DNA of 21,620 nt from Methanocalculus sp. MSAO_Arc2 (GCA_003838065.1 QZAC01000109.1:1-21620), one strand, 5' to 3'; counted from the first letter of the stretch, positions 15,537 to 21,620 are shown. Notes: generated from the sequence alone by a model not told the origin. Numbers and translations: made by a program.

Positions 15537-15598
15537 AATCAGGGTATACCATCTGATTATGGTAACACTATCCGTTGGTCCTCTCTTGTGAGTACAAG
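15537..15598. other. Two inverted repeats upstream of CetZ
   Basis: AATCAG (15537-15542) and CTGATT (15553-15558) flank the palindrome GGTATACC; 27 bases on, CTTGT-GAGT-ACAAG (15585-15598) forms another perfect inverted repeat. They lie in an AT-rich 289-bp gap between the CetZ promoter and the end of the thioredoxin-fold gene. Either may be an operator or a terminator-like hairpin for the latter gene. Confidence 0.4.
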
Positions 15599-15655
15599 GA
15601 AAACAATACGTTATGAATACTAAAAAGTTGGATTGTATTGTAGGGGCTGAATAGA

Positions 15656-16003
15656 TTAGCTCATCATCTCTTTTTCTATCTCTTTGCTGATTAACGGAAG
15701 TGATATCATCCCGATAGGAGTCACCTGTCCGTTAATGATAACAATCGGAAGCGGCGGATGGTGTGTTTCAATAATCTCCCGAATCCTTGCTGGAACGCCA
15801 TCATCAAGAAGGGTTACCTGCAGAGATAGCTGACAGTCTGGAAACTCTGTCGTAAGTGCTCTCTCCAGGGCAGATACAGCTGGCAATAGTTTTTCTGCAG
15901 GTGCGCATTCAGTGAGACCGCAGCTCCGTTCATCATTGCAGGGAAAAGGACCGCAGGAGAGTTCTTTCAAACCAACAATCTCTATATCAATCTCAATACT
16001 CAT
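15656..16003 (-). CDS. Thioredoxin-fold protein with four-cysteine N-terminal motif
   Basis: A 115-residue cytoplasmic protein not assigned to a named family. Beta-alpha-beta pattern and PPLPIVIINGQVTPIG near the C terminus, with the proline that precedes a beta strand, are typical of the thioredoxin/glutaredoxin fold. Instead of CxxC it has four Cys at 17, 22, 28 and 33 (C-x4-C-x5-C-x4-C), plus Cys57, which could bind a metal or an iron-sulfur cluster, as thioredoxin-like [2Fe-2S] proteins do, or act in disulfide exchange. No ribosome binding site precedes the ATG; a weak TATA-like GCTAAATCA about 26 bases upstream would give a leaderless transcript. It lies beside a ferritin-like gene and a thioredoxin gene, which suggests a redox or metal role, by inference only. 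Confidence 0.75.
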   Translation of the reverse strand: MSIEIDIEIVGLKELSCGPFPCNDERSCGLTECAPAEKLLPAVSALERALTTEFPDCQLSLQVTLLDDGVPARIREIIETHHPPLPIVIINGQVTPIGMISLPLISKEIEKEMMS

Positions 16004-16093
16004 GAAAAAGTATTGAACCGGGATGATTTAGCACCATCGTTGTCTGCAGAACAAGAGAGTTTTGCATCTCAGGCCTTCAAAAAAGAGATGACC

Positions 16094-16142
16094 AAGAAAG
16101 AGAGAGAGAGAGAAAGAAAAGATGAGAGAGAAAGAAAGAGAA
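16094..16142. repeat. GA/GAAA simple-sequence tract
   Basis: About 49 bases composed of GA and GAAA repeats (for example GAGAGAGAGAGA and GAAAGAAAGA) in the gap between two minus-strand genes. An overlapping plus-strand frame would encode a Glu/Arg/Lys run only and is not regarded as a gene. Such tracts are prone to slippage. Confidence 0.85.
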
Positions 16143-16275
16143 TCGGATCCATTCATTCCCCGTGCGAGTCATTCGATGTGATCACACTGTTGCAGGCCCG
16201 ATCGATACTGTGACCGGTTCACCAGGATCTCCTGTTTCTTTTCCGGATCTTCTGTTCTATCAGTCCTTCAGGAGA

Positions 16276-16770
16276 TTAGTCCTTTATCAGAATATCTAAG
16301 TCTTCAAGAAGTGACTGTAGGTCTTCTTCATGCTCGATCTCATCTGAGAGAATGGAGAGGATCAGGTTGTAGGTGACCGGGTCTTTATCTTTTACAAGAG
16401 TGAGAAGGTTGTTATAGGTCTCGATCGCGCATTGTTCACCTTTGATATTCTGCTTGAGCACTTCTTTAACAAACGGGTTTGCCGGTGCTTCATACCCGCA
16501 GTTCGTCAGATCGTACCATGCCTTTGGCTCAAGTACCGGAGTTCCCCCAAGCTGGATGATCCGCCCGCTCAAGAGATCGGCATGAGCAAGCTCCTCGGTT
16601 GCATGGATGGCAAGCTCTGAAACAACCGCATCCTTCGTCGGCCCAATCGTCACCTTTGAACCAACCCAGTACTGGTAGTATGCAAGCCATTCATCAGCCA
16701 GGGCACGGTTGAGGAGATCGATGAGTTCATCCACATTCATTCCAACAATCAGTTTACCTTTTGTTCCCAT
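16276..16770 (-). CDS. Dps-like ferritin (DPSL/thioferritin type)
   Basis: Four-helix-bundle ferritin-like protein of 164 residues. Di-iron ligands are visible as Glu27 (LADEWLAYYQY), EELAHAD (Glu60, His63), EQCAIETYNN (Glu112/117) and DEIEHEED (Glu144, His147). Two cysteines, Cys91 (TNCGYE) and Cys114 (GEQCAI), stand where the archaeal DPSL or thioferritin family has its conserved pair near the metal site. Such proteins form 12-subunit cages that use hydrogen peroxide to oxidise and store iron, protecting DNA. The ATG at 16770 has GAGGTG 7 bases upstream and a near-perfect TATA box. It stands head to head with the thioredoxin-glycosylase-aldolase unit; the promoters are about 30 bases apart. 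A simple bacterioferritin name would be less precise. Confidence 0.85.
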   Translation of the reverse strand: MGTKGKLIVGMNVDELIDLLNRALADEWLAYYQYWVGSKVTIGPTKDAVVSELAIHATEELAHADLLSGRIIQLGGTPVLEPKAWYDLTNCGYEAPANPFVKEVLKQNIKGEQCAIETYNNLLTLVKDKDPVTYNLILSILSDEIEHEEDLQSLLEDLDILIKD

Positions 16771-16806
16771 AGGTTACACCTCGATTCATTGTATCATAGA
16801 CAAACT

Positions 16807-16819
16807 AATATTTAAATTT
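16807..16819 (-). promoter_or_regulatory. TATA box of the ferritin gene
   Basis: AAATTTAAATATT on the minus strand, preceded by a purine-rich BRE-like GGG; the start is expected near 16786, leaving a leader of about 16 bases with the ribosome binding site. Confidence 0.65.
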
Positions 16820-16886
16820 CCCTGTATATGAGGGGAAATCACAATCTTTATTGCTCCTTTTAACGACTGTAAGAGAAGGGATTCCC

Positions 16887-17156
16887 ATGAGTAAACCGAT
16901 TCTCATTGACTTTCATGCCGACTGGTGTGGACCATGCAAGATGCAGACGCCGATTATCGAAGATCTGAAGAAAAAACTCGGTGATTCAGTGGATATCAGA
17001 AAAATTGATGTTGATCATCACATGGATCTTGCAGGAAAATATCAGATCCAGGTCGTACCAACACTGATCATTGAAAAGGACGGGAAAGTAATCCATAAAC
17101 TTGAAGGTGTAACAGACGGAAAACGCCTGGAAAAACTCTTGCAACCGCTTATCTGA
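16887..17156 (+). CDS. Thioredoxin
   Basis: Small thioredoxin of 89 residues. The active site DWCGPCKM has the redox pair Cys14/Cys17, and VVPTLII holds the cis-proline. It is shorter than E. coli thioredoxin at the N terminus, as in methanogen and glutaredoxin-like archaeal thioredoxins. The ATG at 16887 is preferred to an in-frame TTG at 16851, which would add 12 residues with no family match; a weak AGAAGGG lies about 7 bases before the ATG. A TATA-like ATCTTTATT is at about 16844-16852. Its TGA overlaps the next ATG (TGATG), so the glycosylase is translated from the same message. Confidence 0.9.
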   Translation: MSKPILIDFHADWCGPCKMQTPIIEDLKKKLGDSVDIRKIDVDHHMDLAGKYQIQVVPTLIIEKDGKVIHKLEGVTDGKRLEKLLQPLI

Positions 17157-17857
17157 TGGACGACAGATACCGGATACAGACGATCATCTCATTTTTAAAT
17201 ACTACCTACGGGCACCTATCATGGTGGGATGCTCCATTCGACGAGGTCGCAATCGGGGCAATCCTGACCCAGCAGACACGCTGGGAGAATGTCACTCTGG
17301 CTCTTTGGCAGTTGCACGCTGCGGGCCTTGCCACTCTGTCTTCGATTGATGCAGCTGATCCAGGTGAGATCGAACAATGCATCCGCTGCACAGGGTTTTA
17401 TCGTGTGAAGACCTCCCGTCTGCGCCGACTGGCAGCATGTATTCTTGACAATTTTGGAGACCGGATGAGGAATAAACACCTGGTAGATGGAAGGATGACT
17501 GAGGAGCCCATTCCTGATCAATCAAAAGATTACCTGGAGCAGATGAGTAGAATTGATACAGAAGAGTTGAGACGAACACTTCTTATGGTGAACGGAGTTG
17601 GGGAAGAAACAGCAGACAGCATCCTTTGTTACGGGCTCTTCCGTCCTGTTTGTATAATCGATGCCTACACGCAGAGGATCTGTGAGTGTGCAGGGATCAG
17701 ATCTGATCAAAAACAGCTCAGGCAGCTCTTCCTTGAAGAGCTGCACCATGATAACGCCCTGCTCAGGTCATTTCATGGGCAGATTGTTGAATATGGAAAA
17801 GCATACTGTGGAAAGAAAAGGTGTTCAGAATGCATGATCACAGCGTTGAATGGGTAG
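17156..17857 (+). CDS. HhH-GPD DNA glycosylase, endonuclease III-like (MagIII-type)
   Basis: Base-excision repair glycosylase of the endonuclease III superfamily, 233 residues. The helix-hairpin-helix is VNGVGEETADSILCYGL (145-161) and the catalytic aspartate is Asp169 (CIIDAYTQRI). The lysine that makes endonuclease III a lyase (GVGxKTA) is Glu151 here, so a monofunctional glycosylase is expected. ADSILCY is shared with the 3-methyladenine glycosylase MagIII group, so alkylated purines are a likely substrate. Near the end Cys218, Cys223 and Cys226 resemble an iron-sulfur motif, but the fourth Cys is absent because the protein stops at 233. Translation is coupled to thioredoxin upstream; the last 28 bases overlap the aldolase gene. 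Substrate is inference. Confidence 0.85.
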   Translation: MDDRYRIQTIISFLNTTYGHLSWWDAPFDEVAIGAILTQQTRWENVTLALWQLHAAGLATLSSIDAADPGEIEQCIRCTGFYRVKTSRLRRLAACILDNFGDRMRNKHLVDGRMTEEPIPDQSKDYLEQMSRIDTEELRRTLLMVNGVGEETADSILCYGLFRPVCIIDAYTQRICECAGIRSDQKQLRQLFLEELHHDNALLRSFHGQIVEYGKAYCGKKRCSECMITALNG

Positions 17858-18366
17858 GCCGCCGCCTCTTTATGGAGAGGCTTGTTGGCGGAAATTTTGG
17901 CAATATGAGTGTGCGGACAGACAATGGTTTTCTCATTACAAGGAGTGGGTCGTACCTTGATGATCCAGGAGATCTGGTCGCGGTTATCACCGGTGAAGAG
18001 GTACCAGCGGTTGCATCAAGCGAGTACCGGGTGCACCAGATGATATACAAGGAAACAGACCATGCAGCAGTTGTCCATGCCCACCCTCCCTGTGCTATTG
18101 CCGCATCTCTTATGATGGATTCCATCATTCCCATTGACAGCGAAGGATTGCTCCTCTGCCCGGAGATACAGGTGGTTTCAGGCCAGCCAGGAACAGCAGC
18201 ACTGGCTGAAAATGTTGCATCGGCCCTGCAGCAGTCCCATCTCGTCATAAGCCGGGGACATGGGACATTTGCCGCGGGAAAAACACTGCAGGAAGCATAC
18301 CTCTATACCTCGCTTGCAGAGCATGCTGCTCAGATCCTCTTCTATACAGGGAGATTCACGATCTGA
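17830..18366 (+). CDS. fucA: Class II aldolase, L-fuculose-phosphate aldolase type
   Basis: Zinc aldolase of the class II aldolase/adducin family, 178 residues. LVGGNFGNMSVR (18-29) binds phosphate. The zinc ligands by comparison with E. coli FucA are His83 and His85 (VVHAHPPCA) and His165 (LAEHAAQ), with catalytic Glu65 (SSEYRVHQ). In methanogens this enzyme cleaves fuculose-1-phosphate to lactaldehyde and dihydroxyacetone phosphate, a proposed source of lactate for coenzyme F420. I start at the ATG at 17830, 9 bases after AAGGTG; a GTG at 17821 is also possible. It overlaps the glycosylase gene by 28 bases and ends the three-gene unit. Substrate choice is inferred from family. Confidence 0.85.
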   Translation: MHDHSVEWVGRRLFMERLVGGNFGNMSVRTDNGFLITRSGSYLDDPGDLVAVITGEEVPAVASSEYRVHQMIYKETDHAAVVHAHPPCAIAASLMMDSIIPIDSEGLLLCPEIQVVSGQPGTAALAENVASALQQSHLVISRGHGTFAAGKTLQEAYLYTSLAEHAAQILFYTGRFTI

Positions 18367-18443
18367 TCAAAATGACGGCGTCAATTTCAGTCATGGGTAG
18401 CTGACCGGACGTAAATTACATATACCGGACATTCAGCCTGTTA

Positions 18444-19427
18444 TTATTCTGGATGTTCAACCTCTGGTGCTTTCGGCTGATCCTGGATCTTTTTGAGCTG
18501 GTCCTGGACGTTTCGAAGCTGGTGCTGAAGTTTCCGTTGCTCCCTGGTTGTTTCTCGATGGAACGCAAGGACGATATCGCCAAGGATGCCAAACATCGTA
18601 ATGATCAGCCCGGACATAATTAAAAGTCCGGTGAGGATTGTCATGGGGATGCGATCGATATTCTGAAACCATGAGTGGACGACATATATCCCGGAGATAA
18701 CCCCCAGCAGAGTGAGCACGAAGCCTATTAAACCAAAGTAGAACAGGGGATTTCCTATTTTCGCCAATCTGTAGATGGTTTTTATGATCTTGTATCCATC
18801 CCGGAGAGGATTGAGTTTTGTAGGAGTTCCCGGCCTCTGACCATATTGTATGGGAACAACAGCAACCTGAAGTTCTTTTCGCACAGCCTCTGCTGCAATC
18901 TCGGTCTCGATCTCAAATCCGGATTCTTTCAGATCAAGGCGGAAGAGCGAAGGCCTGGTGAAGGCCCGGTATCCTGACAGGATATCTTCAAGATACACTC
19001 CATGGGCCCATTTAAAGAGCACGTTGATAATATGGTTACCAAAACGGTTCAGGCGGGTCAGGGCACCCTTTTCATGGCCCGAGAGACGCTCCCCAATGAC
19101 ATGATCGGCACCCTCTGCAAGTGGGGCGAGCATAGAATCCGCATCTGTTGGAGAATAGGTACCATCACCATCGAGCATGAGGATGTAGGGTTTATCGATC
19201 ATTGAAAATGCCTCAATGATAGCATCTCCTTTCCCTTTTCCTGACTGGAGAGCAACCCGGGCACCTGCTCCTCTGGCCAGTTCAATAGTGCCGTCGGTAC
19301 TGTTTCCATCGATCACAAGGATATATGAAAAACCCATCTCTTGAAATTCCTGGATAAGGGGTTCTATTGTAAGGGCTTCATTGAGTGTGGGGATGAGAAT
19401 ACAGACATCGTCCCTCTCGATTGGCAT
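18444..19427 (-). CDS. Family 2 glycosyltransferase with two C-terminal membrane helices (AglJ/GtrB-like)
   Basis: Membrane-bound polyprenyl-phosphate sugar transferase, 327 residues. The GT-A domain shows ILIPTLNEA (10-18), VIDGNSTDGT (38-47), the metal-binding LDGDGTYSP (85-93) and DILSGYRAF (148-156). Two transmembrane helices follow at about 226-253 and 262-289, then a charged, Gln-rich tail with heptad-like leucines (about 295-317) that may form a coiled coil. The likely product is a dolichol-phosphate sugar for N-glycosylation of surface proteins, as in the archaeal Agl pathway; the sugar cannot be told. The ATG at 19427 has no ribosome binding site and lies 39 bp from the divergent DUF99 start, so leaderless transcription is likely. 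Confidence 0.88.
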   Translation of the reverse strand: MPIERDDVCILIPTLNEALTIEPLIQEFQEMGFSYILVIDGNSTDGTIELARGAGARVALQSGKGKGDAIIEAFSMIDKPYILMLDGDGTYSPTDADSMLAPLAEGADHVIGERLSGHEKGALTRLNRFGNHIINVLFKWAHGVYLEDILSGYRAFTRPSLFRLDLKESGFEIETEIAAEAVRKELQVAVVPIQYGQRPGTPTKLNPLRDGYKIIKTIYRLAKIGNPLFYFGLIGFVLTLLGVISGIYVVHSWFQNIDRIPMTILTGLLIMSGLIITMFGILGDIVLAFHRETTREQRKLQHQLRNVQDQLKKIQDQPKAPEVEHPE

Positions 19428-19435
19428 GAGACAAT

Positions 19436-19445
19436 AATTAATAAG
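19436..19445 (+). promoter_or_regulatory. TATA box of the DUF99 gene in a divergent promoter
   Basis: AATTAATAAG is centred 26-27 bases before the ATG at 19467, predicting a leaderless transcript. The element is nearly symmetrical and lies in the 39-bp gap shared with the divergent glycosyltransferase gene, whose own TATA element is less clear (ACTTATCTG at about 19449-19457 on the minus strand). Confidence 0.5.
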
Positions 19446-19466
19446 TCCATTCAGATAAGTGCTTGT

Positions 19467-20036
19467 ATGGGTCTCGAAAAACCGGGGATACGAGTTCTGG
19501 GTATTGCAGAGAGCTGGACAGGAAGGAAACGTTCTATCCTTGCCGGGATAGTGATGAGAGGTGACCTTCGAATCGACGGATGCGCACTTGGCAGTGTCAC
19601 TGTTGGTGGAATGGACGCAACAGAAGCTGCTATCGGAATCGTCTCCTCACTTGACCGGTCAGATATCAACCTGATCCTGATCTCAGGTGCAGCGATCGCC
19701 TGGTACAATATTATTGATCCCGACCAGATCTTTGAATATACCGGCATACCGGTTATCATCATCACATATGAAGAATCAGGTGGACTGGAAGATGCGATCG
19801 AACGCCACTTCCCGGGAGATACATTGCGCATGCAGAAATACCAGGCACTCGGAGAGCGGGATTTTATCCGGCTGCACACGGGCCATTCTGTCTTTCTGAG
19901 ACGCTCCGGCGTTCCTATCGATGCAGCTGCCCGGGTCATCAATCGGTTTACCCTGGATGGAAAAGTGCCAGAGCCGGTCAGGGCGGCCAGACTCCTGGCA
20001 CGGGCGGTCATGCAATCTTTTCAGAACGGGATATGA
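19467..20036 (+). CDS. DUF99 family protein (endonuclease V-like fold)
   Basis: DUF99 proteins are archaeal, related to endonuclease V, and of unknown function. The 189 residues show the family layout: KPGIRVLGIAES at the N terminus, LAGIVMRGDLRIDG, VTVGGMDATEAAIGIV, LILISGAAIAWYNIID, GIPVIIITYE and the C-terminal GKVPEPVRAARLLARA. Two positions usually acidic in DUF99 appear changed: GIAESW where GIDD-type sequences are expected and LISGAAI where LLDGI is expected, so a nuclease activity would be doubtful. The ATG at 19467 begins at the family N terminus and is at leaderless distance from a TATA box; a longer frame from 19341 would run through the divergent gene. Its last 29 bases overlap the convergent pilin-like gene. 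Confidence 0.85.
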   Translation: MGLEKPGIRVLGIAESWTGRKRSILAGIVMRGDLRIDGCALGSVTVGGMDATEAAIGIVSSLDRSDINLILISGAAIAWYNIIDPDQIFEYTGIPVIIITYEESGGLEDAIERHFPGDTLRMQKYQALGERDFIRLHTGHSVFLRRSGVPIDAAARVINRFTLDGKVPEPVRAARLLARAVMQSFQNGI

Positions 20037-20526
20037 GACCGCCATGCTCTTTGTGATAGACATCAAACCGCACAAGGTCTCCAGGTCCAAACGTCCCTCT
20101 GTTTAAATTAATATATACAGGCTCACCAGGTCTCCAGTAATTCCCCCACGATCCAGGACCTCCCAGCGTCCGCACACCAATATGATAGGTCGATATAAAC
20201 ATGTGGCCATTCAAGGTGAAAATGAGCGCTCCTGAGTCTATATCATTGACATAGACCTCTGCTCTGAGATCATGGTTACGGTAAATTGCCGTCCCGCTAT
20301 GCATGATGGTCATGAAGCTCTCTTCAACGAAGTCACCTTGAGGACTATGATGGTTCAACTCTGTTATGATAAATATTTCAGGTGTTCCATCTGCAGGTCC
20401 ATAGCTCCACCAGAGCGGAATATGGAGCATCAGGAGGAGAAGAAGAGCGAGAATAATTGTGATCGCAACGAGTATAATTACTCCCACTACCTGGGAGACG
20501 CCATCATCTGATCGAAAAAGACCCAC
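20008..20526 (-). CDS. Archaeal type IV pilin-like protein (class III signal peptide)
   Basis: Secreted surface protein of 172 residues with the archaeal pilin N terminus: short basic leader MGLFRSDDGVSQVVG followed by a hydrophobic stretch to about residue 35, matching the Pilin_N (DUF1628) type that is processed by a prepilin peptidase and assembled on the membrane. The rest is a beta-rich extracellular domain with many Gly, Asn and His. The start is GTG at 20526, exactly about 27 bases from a strong TATA box, so the message appears leaderless; the ATG at about 20542 is out of frame. Its 3' end overlaps the convergent DUF99 gene by 29 bases. It could be an adhesion pilus subunit or a membrane-anchored pilin-like protein; the sequence does not say which. 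Confidence 0.8.
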   Translation of the reverse strand: MGLFRSDDGVSQVVGVIILVAITIILALLLLLMLHIPLWWSYGPADGTPEIFIITELNHHSPQGDFVEESFMTIMHSGTAIYRNHDLRAEVYVNDIDSGALIFTLNGHMFISTYHIGVRTLGGPGSWGNYWRPGEPVYINLNRGTFGPGDLVRFDVYHKEHGGLISRSEKIA

Positions 20527-20548
20527 CAGAAAAGATTGGCATTTTGAC

Positions 20549-20557
20549 TATATATTC
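20549..20557 (-). promoter_or_regulatory. TATA box of the pilin-like gene
   Basis: GAATATATA on the minus strand, centred 27 bases before the GTG start, supports leaderless initiation at that codon. Confidence 0.6.
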
Positions 20558-20564
20558 GTATCAA

Positions 20565-20594
20565 TGTCAACTACCCACCCCCTGTAGGGTGGGG
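20565..20594 (-). repeat. Hairpin plus GGTAGTTGACA motif, copy 2
   Basis: On the minus strand CCCACCC-TACAGG-GGGTGGG forms a perfect 7-bp GC stem, followed at once by TAGTTGACA, 8 bases before the pilin TATA box. Layout and the GGTAGTTGACA core match copy 1 at 5947-5971. It resembles the right end of an IS200/IS605 element, but no transposase or TnpB gene is found in the 209 bases beyond it. Confidence 0.55.
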
Positions 20595-20803
20595 CATCCT
20601 GCCTGTTGATAGTGAATGTCATCCCCCGCTTTACCCATCGTTACTTTTATTAATGTATAATAGAATCGACATATATCAACGGCGATATACCTGTGGGATA
20701 GTACCATCAATTCCACTCAATTCTACAATACCATTCCAGCAACCCCTCCTCGCACCCATAGAATAATCGGCGTTTGGGACGTGCAGTGCCGGGTGATAAC
20801 ATA

Positions 20804-21620
20804 ATGAAATCGATACAGGATAGTGGTCAAATTCTCCTCATTCTTCTCCTCTGCACCTGCCTTGTGGCATGGGGGGGAGCTGCTGTGCCTTCTTCAGCTG
20901 ATTCTTCAACAGACGGCAGTAACACAAATGAACAATATTGGCACCAGCCAGGACCTGGTACCGATAGGAATCATGCAACCGGCATTGCTCTCCATCCCTT
21001 GTTCCAATGGAACAGAGATATTCATTCATTTCTGTTACCGGGTACAAACGTTCCTGGTACAAACGGAGAGAATGGAGCAGGCATCGCGGTCGCTCCAACT
21101 GATCCACCTGCAGATCTCCTCTCATCCATCGACTATAGCGGTCAGGATACCCTCGATCCCGAGTTCGTCCGCACCCTCAGTTCCGGGTTCATCAAAAACC
21201 GCGGGCAGTATGATTTCGCAGTTGAATACGTACTGCAGTACCAGGGAACAACCGTCTTCTTCACACAGGATGAGTTCGTGCTAACGCATAGCGCAGGAGA
21301 TGCAGAGAACCGGACCACTGACGTGATCCGGCAGACCTTCGGGGGTGCATCCCCTGATGTCAGTATCGCAGGGCTTGATGAACGCGAAGGTCGCGTCAAC
21401 TACTATGTCGGGAACGACTCATCACAATGGCTGACCAATATCCCGGTCTATGGCGAGATCCTGTATGAAGATCTCTACCCTGGAATTGATCTCGTCTATT
21501 CCGAGGAGAACGGCAGGCTGAAACGGGAGTTCCGGGTTGCTCCCGGCGCCAGTTTCGATCTGATTGAGATCCTGTATGATGACGGGATTACCCCCTCTGT
21601 TGATGATGCCGGTATCCTGC
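20804..21620 (+). CDS. Secreted protein with DUF7948-type N-terminal domain (partial, runs off window)
   Basis: An open frame from ATG 20804 runs to the window end without a stop (272 codons seen). Residues 1-29 form a secretion signal (charged start, hydrophobic ILLILLLCTCLVAW, then AAVPSS), so the protein is exported. A Ser/Thr/Asn/Gly-rich linker follows to about residue 125. From GFIKNRGQYDFAVEY (128-142) through VNYYVGNDSSQWL (198-210) and LYPGIDLVYSEENGRLKREF (224-243) it matches the domain that precedes SBBP-type beta-propeller repeats in large archaeal and bacterial surface proteins. Ribosome binding site GGGTGAT lies 6-7 bases before the ATG. It is divergent from the pilin-like gene. 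Likely a large cell-surface or adhesion protein; the downstream repeats are outside the window. Confidence 0.85.
   Translation, partial: MKSIQDSGQILLILLLCTCLVAWGGAAVPSSADSSTDGSNTNEQYWHQPGPGTDRNHATGIALHPLFQWNRDIHSFLLPGTNVPGTNGENGAGIAVAPTDPPADLLSSIDYSGQDTLDPEFVRTLSSGFIKNRGQYDFAVEYVLQYQGTTVFFTQDEFVLTHSAGDAENRTTDVIRQTFGGASPDVSIAGLDEREGRVNYYVGNDSSQWLTNIPVYGEILYEDLYPGIDLVYSEENGRLKREFRVAPGASFDLIEILYDDGITPSVDDAGIL

Noticed and set aside
16013..16213. Plus-strand 66-codon frame with an Arg/Glu/Lys run
   Set aside because: Produced by the GA/GAAA simple repeat; no ribosome binding site, no promoter.
20565..20803. Complete IS200/IS605 element
   Set aside because: Only an end-like hairpin is present; no tnpA or tnpB frame and no second end could be identified.
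20823..21284. Plus-strand 153-codon frame
   Set aside because: Overlaps in another frame the secreted-protein gene starting at 20804, which has a signal peptide, a ribosome binding site and domain similarity.

Overview
This window reads as chromosome of a hydrogenotrophic methanogenic archaeon, most probably of the order Methanomicrobiales. The pointers are an Mbh-type energy-converting [NiFe] hydrogenase, a Glu-tRNA-dependent tetrapyrrole operon feeding siroheme, cobalamin and F430, a CetZ-type tubulin, a DUF99 protein, a class III signal-peptide pilin, archaeal TATA boxes about 26 bp before starts, T-run terminators and GGAGGTG-like ribosome binding sites. The genus cannot be fixed from the sequence alone.

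Layout. 1-2717: 3' end of an hydrogenase operon (end of the K-type subunit, then large subunit, NuoH-like membrane subunit and 2x[4Fe-4S] ferredoxin subunit; order mbhK-L-M-N). 2813-4324: on the other strand, a TPR/ST7-like protein and a HycI-family hydrogenase maturation protease that could process the large subunit just upstream. 4553-4645: a tiny lysine-rich protein gene with its own promoter, very strong ribosome binding site and T-run. 4716-5873: CNNM/DUF21 membrane protein, followed by a promoter-proximal hairpin motif and a 19-bp tandem repeat. 6100-6171: tRNA-Gly(GCC). 6172-6643: gene-less, purine-rich, with short phased repeats.

6644-12369 is a tightly overlapping six-gene operon that takes glutamyl-tRNA to uroporphyrinogen and precorrin-2/siroheme (siroheme synthase-type dehydrogenase, hemA, hemB, hemL, hemC, uroporphyrinogen-III methyltransferase); hemD is not in it. 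12491-14134 is ilvD (branched-chain amino acids). 14206-15366 is a CetZ/FtsZ-like GTPase on the minus strand.

15656-18366 is a redox/repair neighbourhood: a four-cysteine thioredoxin-fold protein and a Dps-like thioferritin on the minus strand, then a coupled plus-strand trio of thioredoxin, HhH-GPD DNA glycosylase (MagIII-like) and class II aldolase (fuculose-phosphate aldolase type). 18444-21620 is a cell-surface region: polyprenyl-phosphate-type glycosyltransferase, DUF99 protein, type IV pilin-like protein and the beginning of a large secreted protein (DUF7948 type) that runs off the window.

No CRISPR array, complete insertion sequence or obvious prophage is present. The most unusual items are the tiny gene at 4553, the two matching hairpin-plus-GGTAGTTGACA motifs directly upstream of TATA boxes at 5929 and 20549, the 19-bp tandem repeat, and several enzymes lacking expected family residues (glycosylase, DUF99).
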